21,962 nt of DNA from a virus: the IMG/VR virus record IMGVR_UViG_3300025326_000225, positions 1-21,962 of that record, one strand, 5' to 3'. The number at the start of each line of letters is the position of its first letter. Within the stretch, counting starts at the first letter, position 1. Positions 13,272-20,931 of this stretch are shown in pieces. The notes below the pieces were generated by a model. That model saw only the letters and a list, made by a program, of their open reading frames with translations. It did not search any database and was not told where the DNA came from. The position numbers were made by a program, and so were the translations under genes.

Positions 13272-15823
13272 TGACCAAGACCTACTATCTGAGAAGCACT
13301 GTCGATCCGACTGGTGTCCATGCTGCTGATATCGAAAGAGCGCTTGGTACAACTGCTGGATCAAGTACAGCAACAGTTAGTTCTGTTCTTGGTGGTGGTG
13401 CTAGTACATTATCTTTTTGTTTAACCACTCCATCTAATGAACCCAATGTTGCAGATTGGCCAAGTGGTACATATCGATGCATATTTAATGCTAGTACGGC
13501 TGATGCTGATATTACATTTGGTCTCAGAACTGCTGGTTCTGCTGCTGGCCACTTTGCTCGTGTTAATTCTGGGCTTACGTCTGATCTTGAGACAACTACA
13601 CAAGCAGAGGCGCTGTTCAGTGGCACTGGTGTTAAGACAGCGACCGTTTCTTGGGATCCGTCGGCAGGTAGTTCTACGGACAGGTTTGAATGCTTAATAG
13701 CTGCTACACGGGCAGCAAGCCATGGTAACCAGACACTATCTATAGATGTCGACAACCCTAGTGCTGACGCTACTAACGGCGGTATAGCAGATGGCCCGTG
13801 GGTTGGGGCTACTGACACCCCTAAGACTGTCAATTATATTGTAACAGCTTCGCAAACTAATACAGAAAATGTTGGAACAATACGTGGTTATGTAGCTACT
13901 GTATCTGAAACAAATAATACAGAGGTTGGCAAAATACTAGGCTATGTAGCTCTAGCCACACAATCTAATACTACTAATGCTTCTAAAACTTTGAATTATG
14001 TGTCTACAGTTACTCAATCTGTTGTTACAGCTTTGTCCCATGGTTTAATCAAGAATTATATTGTCAATATTACTCAGACAAATATTGAGAATGTTGGCAA
14101 GGTATCTAATTATGTATCATTAGTAACTCAAACAAATATAGAAAATATTTCTTTTATCCGTAACTATACTACTATAGTCTCTCAATCTAACACTGAGAAT
14201 ATCAGTAAAACGCGCGGTTATATCGTTACCGTAATTAGCACTGTAGGTACACAATTTAATCCTGGCGAAGGGCCAACCGCATATAGCGCATTCCGAAAGA
14301 AGGTATTCGCCTACGACAAGAGTGGTACTTTCCGAGCATATAGCTATAGGTACGCACGTAACGAACTTATATTCTTCGTAACATCTACCGATACACCTAA
14401 GACACTTAACTATACAGTTAACGTCTCCCAAACCAACACGGAAAATACTAGTAAGACTATTGGATATACTTCGACAGTCTCACAAACTAATATTGAAAAT
14501 GTTAGTACATCAAAAAATTATGTTGCAACAACTACTGAATCAAACACTACTGACGTTGGTAAGATTAGAGCTTACGTATCTACAGTCAGTCAAACTGTTA
14601 CTGATACGGAGAATAGAGCAAAAACTCTTAATTATAATGTCAATGCAACTCAATCGAACACTGAAAATGTCGGAAAAACTAGTAGTTACCTAGCCACAGC
14701 TACTAGCACTGTAACAACTATGGTTGGTAAGACACGCGGCTACGTAGTTTTAGTTACTCAATCAGTCTCAACACTAGTTTCTCAGAATGTCGTTAAGAAC
14801 TACATAGTCAATGTATCTCAAACAAATACTGAGAATGCAACATTCTCACGAGCATACTTGGTACTTTCGACTCAAACAAATACTGAAAATGTTGGTAAGA
14901 CTAGAAGTTATTTAAGCACTATTTCTAACTCTGTTACTACGGATGCTAACAAGAGTCGTAATTATGTTGTTGCAGTAATCCAGACTAATACTAGAGTCGA
15001 GACTACTACTCTTACTTTAAATTATTCTGTTAATGTTAGTCAGACAAGCGCGCTAAACGCTGGCAAGATTAGAACTTACATCTCCACAATTACACAGTCT
15101 AATACTACTGCCGTCAGTACAACACATAATTATGTAGTTAATTTACCTCAGACTAATTTCACTAATGTTGGTCAGGTCCTTAACTATACTGTCAATGCTA
15201 CTCAGTCTGTCACTAAGATCCAGTCTCAGGGTAAGACTATTAACTATTCTGTGAATGTTTCACAGACTAAGAGTAAGGCAATAACTGATGCCGGTACAAA
15301 CTACACGGTCAATGTTTCCCAAACAGGAACTGTCAGTGTCGGTAAGATACGGGACTACATAACTCTTGTCAATCAATCCAACACTACTAGCGTCGGATTC
15401 TCTCGTGCTTATGCCTCTGCTGTGTCCCAAACAAATACAGAGACTACAGGAGTCAGTAAGACATATATATCTCAGATATCTTCGACGTTAAGAAAAAATG
15501 TCGGAAAGATCAGGGGCTATTCCTCTACTGTTTCCACAACTAATACTACTAACGTAGGTAAGATTCGTGTTTACGCTGCTAACATATCGCAGACTCACAC
15601 ACGTGCTTCTAATTATAATCGCACAAAGATATACTCTGTCGTAGTCAGTCAGAGTAATACAGAAGCAATGTCAATAGACAGAGATTATTTGACGATAGTT
15701 ACGAATACACCCACTACAGCGGTTAACAAGAGTAAGATGTATACTCTGACAGTAAACCAAACATCGACTAGCGTCGTATCCGGAAGTGACCCGCACTATC
15801 CTCAAATATTCATCATTCTATAG
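13271..15823 (+). CDS. 18-residue repeat protein B with N-terminal sandwich domain, putative fibre, 850 aa
   Basis: Residues 1-180 are a beta-sandwich-like head (KTYYLRSTVDPTG, TYRCIFNAST, FECLIAATRAAS). Then TDTPKTVN introduces seven tandem units of the same YxVxVxQTNTENVGKTxG type as protein A. Residues about 327-380 break the array with a basic aromatic insert (YSAFRKKVFAYD, FRAYSYRYARNEL) ending STDTPKTLN, and about 25 further units follow. Units of 20 residues start at 243, 435, 491, 565, 639 and 768; one of 19 starts at 659. The C-terminus HYPQIFIIL is hydrophobic. A long fibre or spike with an N-terminal docking or binding domain fits best. It is likely a relative and partner of protein A. 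Confidence 0.8.
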   Translation: MTKTYYLRSTVDPTGVHAADIERALGTTAGSSTATVSSVLGGGASTLSFCLTTPSNEPNVADWPSGTYRCIFNASTADADITFGLRTAGSAAGHFARVNSGLTSDLETTTQAEALFSGTGVKTATVSWDPSAGSSTDRFECLIAATRAASHGNQTLSIDVDNPSADATNGGIADGPWVGATDTPKTVNYIVTASQTNTENVGTIRGYVATVSETNNTEVGKILGYVALATQSNTTNASKTLNYVSTVTQSVVTALSHGLIKNYIVNITQTNIENVGKVSNYVSLVTQTNIENISFIRNYTTIVSQSNTENISKTRGYIVTVISTVGTQFNPGEGPTAYSAFRKKVFAYDKSGTFRAYSYRYARNELIFFVTSTDTPKTLNYTVNVSQTNTENTSKTIGYTSTVSQTNIENVSTSKNYVATTTESNTTDVGKIRAYVSTVSQTVTDTENRAKTLNYNVNATQSNTENVGKTSSYLATATSTVTTMVGKTRGYVVLVTQSVSTLVSQNVVKNYIVNVSQTNTENATFSRAYLVLSTQTNTENVGKTRSYLSTISNSVTTDANKSRNYVVAVIQTNTRVETTTLTLNYSVNVSQTSALNAGKIRTYISTITQSNTTAVSTTHNYVVNLPQTNFTNVGQVLNYTVNATQSVTKIQSQGKTINYSVNVSQTKSKAITDAGTNYTVNVSQTGTVSVGKIRDYITLVNQSNTTSVGFSRAYASAVSQTNTETTGVSKTYISQISSTLRKNVGKIRGYSSTVSTTNTTNVGKIRVYAANISQTHTRASNYNRTKIYSVVVSQSNTEAMSIDRDYLTIVTNTPTTAVNKSKMYTLTVNQTSTSVVSGSDPHYPQIFIIL
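13835..14218 (+). repeat. 54-bp coding repeat array B1 (7 units)
   Basis: Seven units, one of 60 bp, each coding Tyr-led 18-residue coils, follow the TDTPKTVN leader. The array ends where unit 8 runs into a non-repeat insert. Confidence 0.9.
14249..14410 (+). other. Non-repeat insert between arrays B1 and B2
   Basis: This encodes about 54 residues rich in Tyr, Phe, Arg and Lys, then STDTPKTLN. The same TDTPKT leader precedes the other two arrays (GADTPKSIN in protein A, ATDTPKTVN in B1), so this segment looks like the retained front end of a formerly separate array. Confidence 0.7.
14411..15793 (+). repeat. 54-bp coding repeat array B2 (about 25 units)
   Basis: Units of 18 residues with five of 20 and one of 19. 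Late units diverge most (RASNYNRTKI, STLRKNVGKIRG). Subtypes match array A: TVTDTxNRxKTLN, SVxTLVSQxVxKN and PQTNFTxVGQxLN occur in both proteins. Confidence 0.9.
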
Positions 15824-15835
15824 AAGGGAGGAACG

Positions 15836-17659
15836 ATGGCACCCAGGAAGAGGATCACGTCTCCTCCTACAGGTATGGCTACACTAACCGCTAATCCAAG
15901 TTCTAACGGAGTCAAGTCGTCGGGGTTATATTTAGACGCCACACCTAACGGCGATAAGGCACGAGACACTGCGCTTAGTGCTATTCAGGGTGGTACTGCT
16001 GTACCTGACATCAATATAGATCACTTTGCTGAGTATGGTCTCTCGGGTCTGAAGCGGATGGGTGGACTCATATATGAAGAGTTTCTGCCGCAACTCCGTA
16101 ATGAGAAAGCTAATCGAGTCTATCGAGAGATGGCTGAGAACGACCCTACAATTAGCGCTGTGCTATTTGCTATCGAGATGCACTGCCGTATGGTCGACTG
16201 GCGGGTAGATGCTGCTTCGGACAGTACAGAGGACGCCAAGAAAGCGCAGCACGTTCGCCAGTGCATGGATGACATGAGTCATACATGGTCTGACTTTATC
16301 TCTGAGTGCCTGACTATGCTTCCGTACGGATTCGCTCCGCATGAAATTGTCTACAAGATGCGTCGTGGACCGGAACAGAAAGACCCGTCTTTGCGGTCTC
16401 GATACGACGATGGTCAGGTCGGATGGCGCAAGCTACCACTCAGGGCACAGGACACTGTTGTCGAGTGGGTATTTGACGACGACGGTGGGGTAAAAGGGTT
16501 CTACCAGCGAGGTTACCCTGACTGGAAGCTGCGCTACATTCCTATCGAGAAGTCTCTCCTTTTCCGTACTACCTTCAGGAAGAACAACCCTGAGGGCCAC
16601 AGTATCTTACGTGGTGCTTATCGTGCCTGGTACTTTAAAAAGAGGATGGAAGAGATTGAGGCTATTGGTGCAGAGCGCGACTTGGCGGGTCTTCCCATGG
16701 TCACACTTCCCGCTGATATTTTTAATTCTACGCGCCCCGAAGATCAGGCTGTACTTGCTGCAATGCACACGTTTGTCAAACAAGTCAGAAATGATGAGCG
16801 CGCAGGTATTGTTTTCCCGATGGCGTACGATGACGCTGGTAATAAAATTTATGACTTCAGCTTAGTCTCTACTGCTGGGGCTAGAACTTTTGATACTAGT
16901 TCAATTGTTCAAAGATATGACGAACGTATTGCTATGACAGTTTTAGCTGATTTCGTGTTCTTAGGCGGGGTCAAAGGATCTTCTACCTCCGCCACTTCTG
17001 GTTCTTATGCAATGTCGACTGACAAGACAGACATGTTCAAGCAGGCCCTGACTTCGTGGCTGGACAGTATCGCGGACACATTTAATCGTCACGCGATCCC
17101 TAGATTATTTGAATTAAATCACTGGCCGCTAGATCAGTTGCCCAAAATAGCCTATGAGCCCATCAATGTACCAGATTTGGATACTATCGGTGCATTTATT
17201 TCTAATATGATGGCAGCGGGCTGGGCAGATATTTTGTCCGACCACGATCTCAGAAACTTCTTATTAAAGCGCGCGGAACTTCCTGTGCCGAACGACATGA
17301 CGGAAGACAAAGATCGCTTTGGAGATGTCGCAGAGGGCGAGACTCCTGACAAGGACGATGTCGTATTTGCCGGTCCGACTGGTGTGGTTCGTATTAAGCC
17401 TGACGGCAAGACAGAAGTTGACACCGCTATGGCCAACGAAATGATGGCAGGACGTCAGACGCAACCAGGAGCAGGTAGTAGGACTCAGGGGACGGTACGG
17501 CCCAAGGGAAGCCAGAAGGGCCAGGCTGGCGGTCCGCACGGGCCTGCTAAGAGTGGCACACAGAGTAGAGGGTCGGGAGTAGGACGTAGGCGGCAAATAA
17601 TAGCTAGACCTTCAGCAGGTGCAAGTCGTCGGCCTAACCCGAACGAGCGGAAGAGGTAA
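15836..17659 (+). CDS. Portal protein, DUF935 (Mu gp29-like) family
   Basis: The portal is the dodecameric ring at one capsid vertex through which DNA enters and leaves, and the docking site for TerL. GGGAGGAACG precedes ATG 15836. Family features include ENDPTISAVLFAIEMHCR near residue 100, then SECLTMLPYGFAPHEIVYK, the beta-hairpin region with VKGFYQRGYPDW, SILRGAYRAWYFKK, and VLADFVFLGG...GSYAMSTDKTDMF, a typical DUF935 stretch. Residues about 510-607 form an extended Gly/Gln/Arg-rich basic tail with little predicted fold. At 607 aa it is somewhat long for the family because of this tail. It begins the head operon, with the MuF gene starting directly after its stop. Confidence 0.92.
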   Translation: MAPRKRITSPPTGMATLTANPSSNGVKSSGLYLDATPNGDKARDTALSAIQGGTAVPDINIDHFAEYGLSGLKRMGGLIYEEFLPQLRNEKANRVYREMAENDPTISAVLFAIEMHCRMVDWRVDAASDSTEDAKKAQHVRQCMDDMSHTWSDFISECLTMLPYGFAPHEIVYKMRRGPEQKDPSLRSRYDDGQVGWRKLPLRAQDTVVEWVFDDDGGVKGFYQRGYPDWKLRYIPIEKSLLFRTTFRKNNPEGHSILRGAYRAWYFKKRMEEIEAIGAERDLAGLPMVTLPADIFNSTRPEDQAVLAAMHTFVKQVRNDERAGIVFPMAYDDAGNKIYDFSLVSTAGARTFDTSSIVQRYDERIAMTVLADFVFLGGVKGSSTSATSGSYAMSTDKTDMFKQALTSWLDSIADTFNRHAIPRLFELNHWPLDQLPKIAYEPINVPDLDTIGAFISNMMAAGWADILSDHDLRNFLLKRAELPVPNDMTEDKDRFGDVAEGETPDKDDVVFAGPTGVVRIKPDGKTEVDTAMANEMMAGRQTQPGAGSRTQGTVRPKGSQKGQAGGPHGPAKSGTQSRGSGVGRRRQIIARPSAGASRRPNPNERKR

Positions 17660-18337
17660 ATGGGAACTACTGCGCAGCTGATAAGACCGAAGGTATATAA
17701 CTTTTATCTTCGGAATCTTAAGGCTGCGCAGATTCCTACTCTTCAGAATGTTCAGCTGTATGTAAATCAATCAGTTATGCGTACTGTCTTGACAGACCAC
17801 CACGGGATGGTAGAACTTGACAGTGGATTTAACAAGAGTATTCAACTAGAAATACATAAGCTTTCGGAAGACATCACCCGTTGGTTGTATTCACAGCAAG
17901 AATTAGTTAAGCGAGAAGTACGGCGTAGCGGAGTGAAGGACCGACGACTACCACCTATGGTTGCCGGTCTTGACCGTGTCCAGGCTAGATCAGTCATAAA
18001 CACGTTCACTCGCTCGCCATACGCTGCTGACAGACAGGCAGCTATGTACAGACGTAGGCGAGCTCAGACGATAGCCGACACTGAGTCTGTCAAGTGGGAA
18101 GCTGTAGGCAAGCGTGCTGTCTGGAAAGCTGCTAAACAGCAGGGTTACTTACCTAGTTGGGCAAGAGTAGTATGGAAAAATTCAAAATGGGCAAGAAAAT
18201 GTGAACGTTGTATTATAATGAATAACCAGCCTGCATCTCCGGACGGTATGTTTGTCACGCCCGAGGGATTTGGTATATACTCTCCTCCATTACATCCTAA
18301 TTGTAGATGTGGTGTACAGCTTGAAGGAGGTGATTAA
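17660..18337 (+). CDS. MuF-like head morphogenesis protein (SPP1 gp7 type), 225 aa
   Basis: MuF proteins are minor capsid components bound to the portal that help assembly or are ejected with DNA. The C-terminal signature is clear: RRRAQTIADTESV near residue 132, RVVWKNS, then CERCIIMNNQ, and GFGIYSPPLHPNCRC near the end, the standard MuF-C Cys/His pattern. The N-terminal half is helical. GGAAGAGG in the portal tail supplies the ribosome site. At 225 residues it is shorter than typical SPP1 gp7 and carries no extra toxin or enzymatic domain. The perfect Shine-Dalgarno of the next gene lies in its last codons. Confidence 0.9.
   Translation: MGTTAQLIRPKVYNFYLRNLKAAQIPTLQNVQLYVNQSVMRTVLTDHHGMVELDSGFNKSIQLEIHKLSEDITRWLYSQQELVKREVRRSGVKDRRLPPMVAGLDRVQARSVINTFTRSPYAADRQAAMYRRRRAQTIADTESVKWEAVGKRAVWKAAKQQGYLPSWARVVWKNSKWARKCERCIIMNNQPASPDGMFVTPEGFGIYSPPLHPNCRCGVQLEGGD
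18324..18334 (+). promoter_or_regulatory. Near-perfect Shine-Dalgarno fixing a TTG start
   Basis: AAGGAGGTGAT matches the full anti-Shine-Dalgarno of 16S rRNA; its GGAGG core ends 8 bases before TTG 18339. It explains how a weak start codon is used and argues against any upstream start inside the MuF gene. Confidence 0.8.
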
Positions 18338-18338
18338 G

Positions 18339-19115
18339 TTGGCCGACGAAGAGTTTATATTGAAATTTACACCTGGCCCCTGTAGTTTGAATCGTTCTCC
18401 TAAAAAGAATTGGGTAGAAAATGCTGGGGGATTGCCAAACTATACGTGTCATGTAGCCAGGGCATTGCACGAGAAACGTGGCTTTTCTATTAGCCACGCT
18501 ATTGCTACTGCTGTATCGCAGAACAAGAAACGTATAGCTACCGGTAAGACGTCCGGAACTAAGGCACGGGCAGCGGGAGCTACAGCCGAGTGGGAAGCCA
18601 AGCGAGCTAAGTCCAAGGCGAAGACAGCAGCTAAGTTAGCGAAGACATTTGACGAAAGCCCTGTTATATTAGATGACATGCGCGACCCTGACTTTGACCT
18701 AAATCTGGCAGAGTTCCAACTGGACGTGCCTATTGCCAAGATCGACGAGGACAAGCGTCTCGCCTTCGGGTGGGCATCGGTAGCCAAGCGCAAGGATGGA
18801 ACGATCATCAGCGACCTCCAAGGCGACGAGATTCGTGATCTTGATGCTATGGAAGACGTCGCATATAAGTTTGTTACAGATTGTCGCGATGGTGGCGAAA
18901 TGCACGTACGCAAGGGGGTCGCTCAGCTCGTCGAGTCCTTCATGGTCACCCCGGAGAAGTTAGAGAAGATGGGATTACCGGAAGGCTCTCTACCGGTGGG
19001 GTGGTGGGTTGGGTACCGGGTCAATGACGAGGACGTCTGGAAAGGCGTCAAGGATGGTAAGTACACCCAATTTTCTGTCCACGGTAGGGGCCGCAGAACG
19101 ATCTTGGAGGACTGA
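18339..19115 (+). CDS. Prohead maturation protease, XkdF family, 258 aa
   Basis: XkdF-type serine proteases cleave scaffold and capsid during maturation. The TTG at 18339 is chosen for the near-perfect Shine-Dalgarno; the frame is open back to 18252 but that part only shadows MuF. Residues 10-70 carry a leader motif seen in phage proteases and scaffolds (NWVENAGGLPNY, then RGFSISHAIATAV). An Ala/Lys-rich helix follows. Residues 130-250 are the protease: RLAFGWASVAKRKDG, ISDLQGDEI, EMHVRKGVAQLVES with candidate catalytic His179 and Ser190, and PVGWWVGYRVNDEDVW. The family call is strong; the exact catalytic residues are inferred from the conserved pattern. Confidence 0.9.
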   Translation: MADEEFILKFTPGPCSLNRSPKKNWVENAGGLPNYTCHVARALHEKRGFSISHAIATAVSQNKKRIATGKTSGTKARAAGATAEWEAKRAKSKAKTAAKLAKTFDESPVILDDMRDPDFDLNLAEFQLDVPIAKIDEDKRLAFGWASVAKRKDGTIISDLQGDEIRDLDAMEDVAYKFVTDCRDGGEMHVRKGVAQLVESFMVTPEKLEKMGLPEGSLPVGWWVGYRVNDEDVWKGVKDGKYTQFSVHGRGRRTILED

Positions 19116-19118
19116 ACA

Positions 19119-19595
19119 ATGACACTTAGAAGTGGATTACGGGCAACGCTAGATCAGAGCGCCCTTGGATATAAGACGGTGGGCGAGCTTCATGCTCAGC
19201 TCGACACTCACGAGACTCAGCTTACGAATCTTGAAACTAACAATCCAACCGTTGTTGCTGTCACCGCTACCTCGGATGGCCTGACCACTGGGCTGATTCC
19301 AGCTACTGCTACGTACGTTACACTTACGTGTACTAACGCTGCACATATTGCTACATTACCTGCTGCTGCTATTGGTAAGACTATTACTCTTTATCTTGGT
19401 GGTGCTACAGCATCTAATATTCGTACCGCTGCATCAAGCAATATTAAGATTAACAATGCCGATGCTGATGGCGGTGCTGCTGACACAGCATTGCCGGCAG
19501 AGACATTAGTTACTTTTACAAAAGTTGCTACGGACGAATGGTTGACTAGCGCGGTTGATGGTCTTGGTGCATCAGTTACCTTATTGACGAGCTGA
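19119..19595 (+). CDS. Putative capsid-associated protein with coiled-coil start, 158 aa
   Basis: The start is ATG 19119, three bases after the protease. Residues 15-42 form a likely coiled coil (VGELHAQLDTHETQLTNLE), followed by a beta-rich, Ala/Thr-rich domain with TSDGLTTGLIPATATYVTL, IGKTITLYLGGATASN and LVTFTKVATDEWLTSA. Such helix-plus-sandwich proteins can decorate capsids or trimerise, and a position between protease and scaffold supports a head role. The family is not certain; a head-fibre-like protein is one possibility. Confidence 0.7.
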   Translation: MTLRSGLRATLDQSALGYKTVGELHAQLDTHETQLTNLETNNPTVVAVTATSDGLTTGLIPATATYVTLTCTNAAHIATLPAAAIGKTITLYLGGATASNIRTAASSNIKINNADADGGAADTALPAETLVTFTKVATDEWLTSAVDGLGASVTLLTS

Positions 19596-19601
19596 TGCGT
19601 T

Positions 19602-20930
19602 ATGCCTAAGTACGCACTCACCCCCGTGGAGTATGACGAGATATCTTTCGTTCATGCTGGCGCAAACCCAGACGCCGACATAGTTTTGGCAAAAGCGGAC
19701 ACTAGCAAAATGTGTCCTGACTCCGGTGACATGCATGCTGACGGTCCTATGAAAATGGCCGGAAAGAAAAAGAAACTTACTAAGACAGAGGCTCTTAAAG
19801 CAGTTGCCGATAAGGGTGGGTCTACAGAGGCTGGTGTTTACAAAACACAAGCTAATGTATATAGTTCTGTTTTAGATTTAGGATCTGATATACTCACCGT
19901 AATTACTAATGGTGGTACTAGGACAGATATAGCAAAACTTTTACAGGATCATGCGGACTTAGTGTCGCACGATGTCGATAACTGGTTAGATCCAAAAGTT
20001 TCTAAGTCCACAGATTACGATCCTGAAATAATTGAAACACTAAGAGATAGTCAAGAAGTTATTAATACCGTTCTGGCAAAGGCCGGACATAGGAGTGATG
20101 TCATGCCAATCACGGATGAGGAGAGGGCCGGTCTCCCGGACACGGTCAGGAAGTATTTAGAGAATTTAGAGTCTGTTACTAAGGACTCGGACGAGGAAAA
20201 GGAAGAGGAAGTCGACGACGAGACTGTTGAAGAAATTGACGACATCGAAGTTGATGTTGAATTTGAAGATGAGGAAGAGGACGAAAAGGTCCTTGCTTCT
20301 GTAGGTAAAAAAGTTAATAGGCCAAAAGTCAAGCGGATGAAGCTTGTTTCGGGTAATAAGAAGACTTCTGGTAATAGGACTTCTTCGGGCAGTAAGAAGT
20401 TTACTGGCGGTGCTGGTTTTGCTGGTTTCGGCAAGTCTGTCGAAGAGGCCGATGAAATCCTAAAGGGTATTACTGACCCTAGCACTCAAGAAATTGTCAA
20501 GGATCTCCTCGGCACTCAGAAGGCTTTACTCGCAGAAATTGAGAAGGGACAAGAAGAGAAGGAAGTTGCACGTTGGGTCGAAACGGCTAAGGCTTGGACT
20601 CATCTTCCTGGTAAGCCCGAGGACATCGGCGCTCAGCTTCGCGCTGTCGAGAAGTCCCTTGGTGAGGAAGCGGCCAAGAACCTCGCCGCTCAGATGGAAG
20701 CCGCACAGACGATGGCTAAGCAGTCTAACGTCTTCAAGTCGGCTGGTGTCGGTGGCGGAGAAGGTTCCGACACCAAGAACAAGATCGAGAAGGCGGTCGA
20801 AGCAGAAATCGAGAAGTTCAAGGCCGAAGGGGTCAGCGCGGAAGTCGCTAAGGCCAAGGCACAGGTTTCTGTGTTCGAGGCCCACCCCGAGTACTACGAC
20901 GAATATGTCGCCACGAAAGGGGTGAAGTAA
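19602..20930 (+). CDS. Scaffold-like capsid assembly protein, 442 aa
   Basis: The N-terminus holds VEYDEISFVHAGANPDADIVL, like the 'V.E.S.V..GAN..A.V.L' motif at the front of phage scaffold and protease proteins. Helical segments with Lys and Ala follow. A strongly acidic run (about residues 195-230) is next to a basic Lys/Arg/Ser-rich stretch (236-268). The C-terminal half is predicted helical coiled coil (LLAEIEKGQEEKEVARW, then NKIEKAVEAEIEKFKAEG) ending EAHPEYYDEYVATKG, typical for scaffolds. It is 442 residues, long for a scaffold, so the N-terminal part may be removed by the upstream protease. The scaffold role is inferred from composition and position before decoration and capsid genes. 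Confidence 0.82.
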   Translation: MPKYALTPVEYDEISFVHAGANPDADIVLAKADTSKMCPDSGDMHADGPMKMAGKKKKLTKTEALKAVADKGGSTEAGVYKTQANVYSSVLDLGSDILTVITNGGTRTDIAKLLQDHADLVSHDVDNWLDPKVSKSTDYDPEIIETLRDSQEVINTVLAKAGHRSDVMPITDEERAGLPDTVRKYLENLESVTKDSDEEKEEEVDDETVEEIDDIEVDVEFEDEEEDEKVLASVGKKVNRPKVKRMKLVSGNKKTSGNRTSSGSKKFTGGAGFAGFGKSVEEADEILKGITDPSTQEIVKDLLGTQKALLAEIEKGQEEKEVARWVETAKAWTHLPGKPEDIGAQLRAVEKSLGEEAAKNLAAQMEAAQTMAKQSNVFKSAGVGGGEGSDTKNKIEKAVEAEIEKFKAEGVSAEVAKAKAQVSVFEAHPEYYDEYVATKGVK

Positions 20931-20931
20931 A

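Noticed and set aside
13285-13833. Long open frame on the minus strand opposite the head domain of repeat protein B
   Set aside because: It mirrors the codons of a well-supported plus-strand gene, has low-complexity composition and no ribosome site; every convincing gene in the window is on the plus strand.
11416-15793. Long tandem repeats that might be a CRISPR array or a satellite
   Set aside because: The period is 54 or 60 bp with no unique spacers, the frame is open throughout, and conservation follows the protein, so they are coding repeats.
11314-15823. Repeat proteins as tape measure proteins
   Set aside because: Tape measures are mainly helical and follow the tail tube and tail chaperone genes; these are beta-type repeats placed before the portal.
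13271-15823. Diversity-generating retroelement target in the repeat or fibre genes
   Set aside because: No reverse transcriptase, template repeat or adenine-biased variable region is visible in the window.
20051-20485. Ser-rich open frame on the minus strand opposite the scaffold
   Set aside because: Its poly-Ser run is the antisense of the acidic GAA/GAC codons of the scaffold, so it is a shadow.
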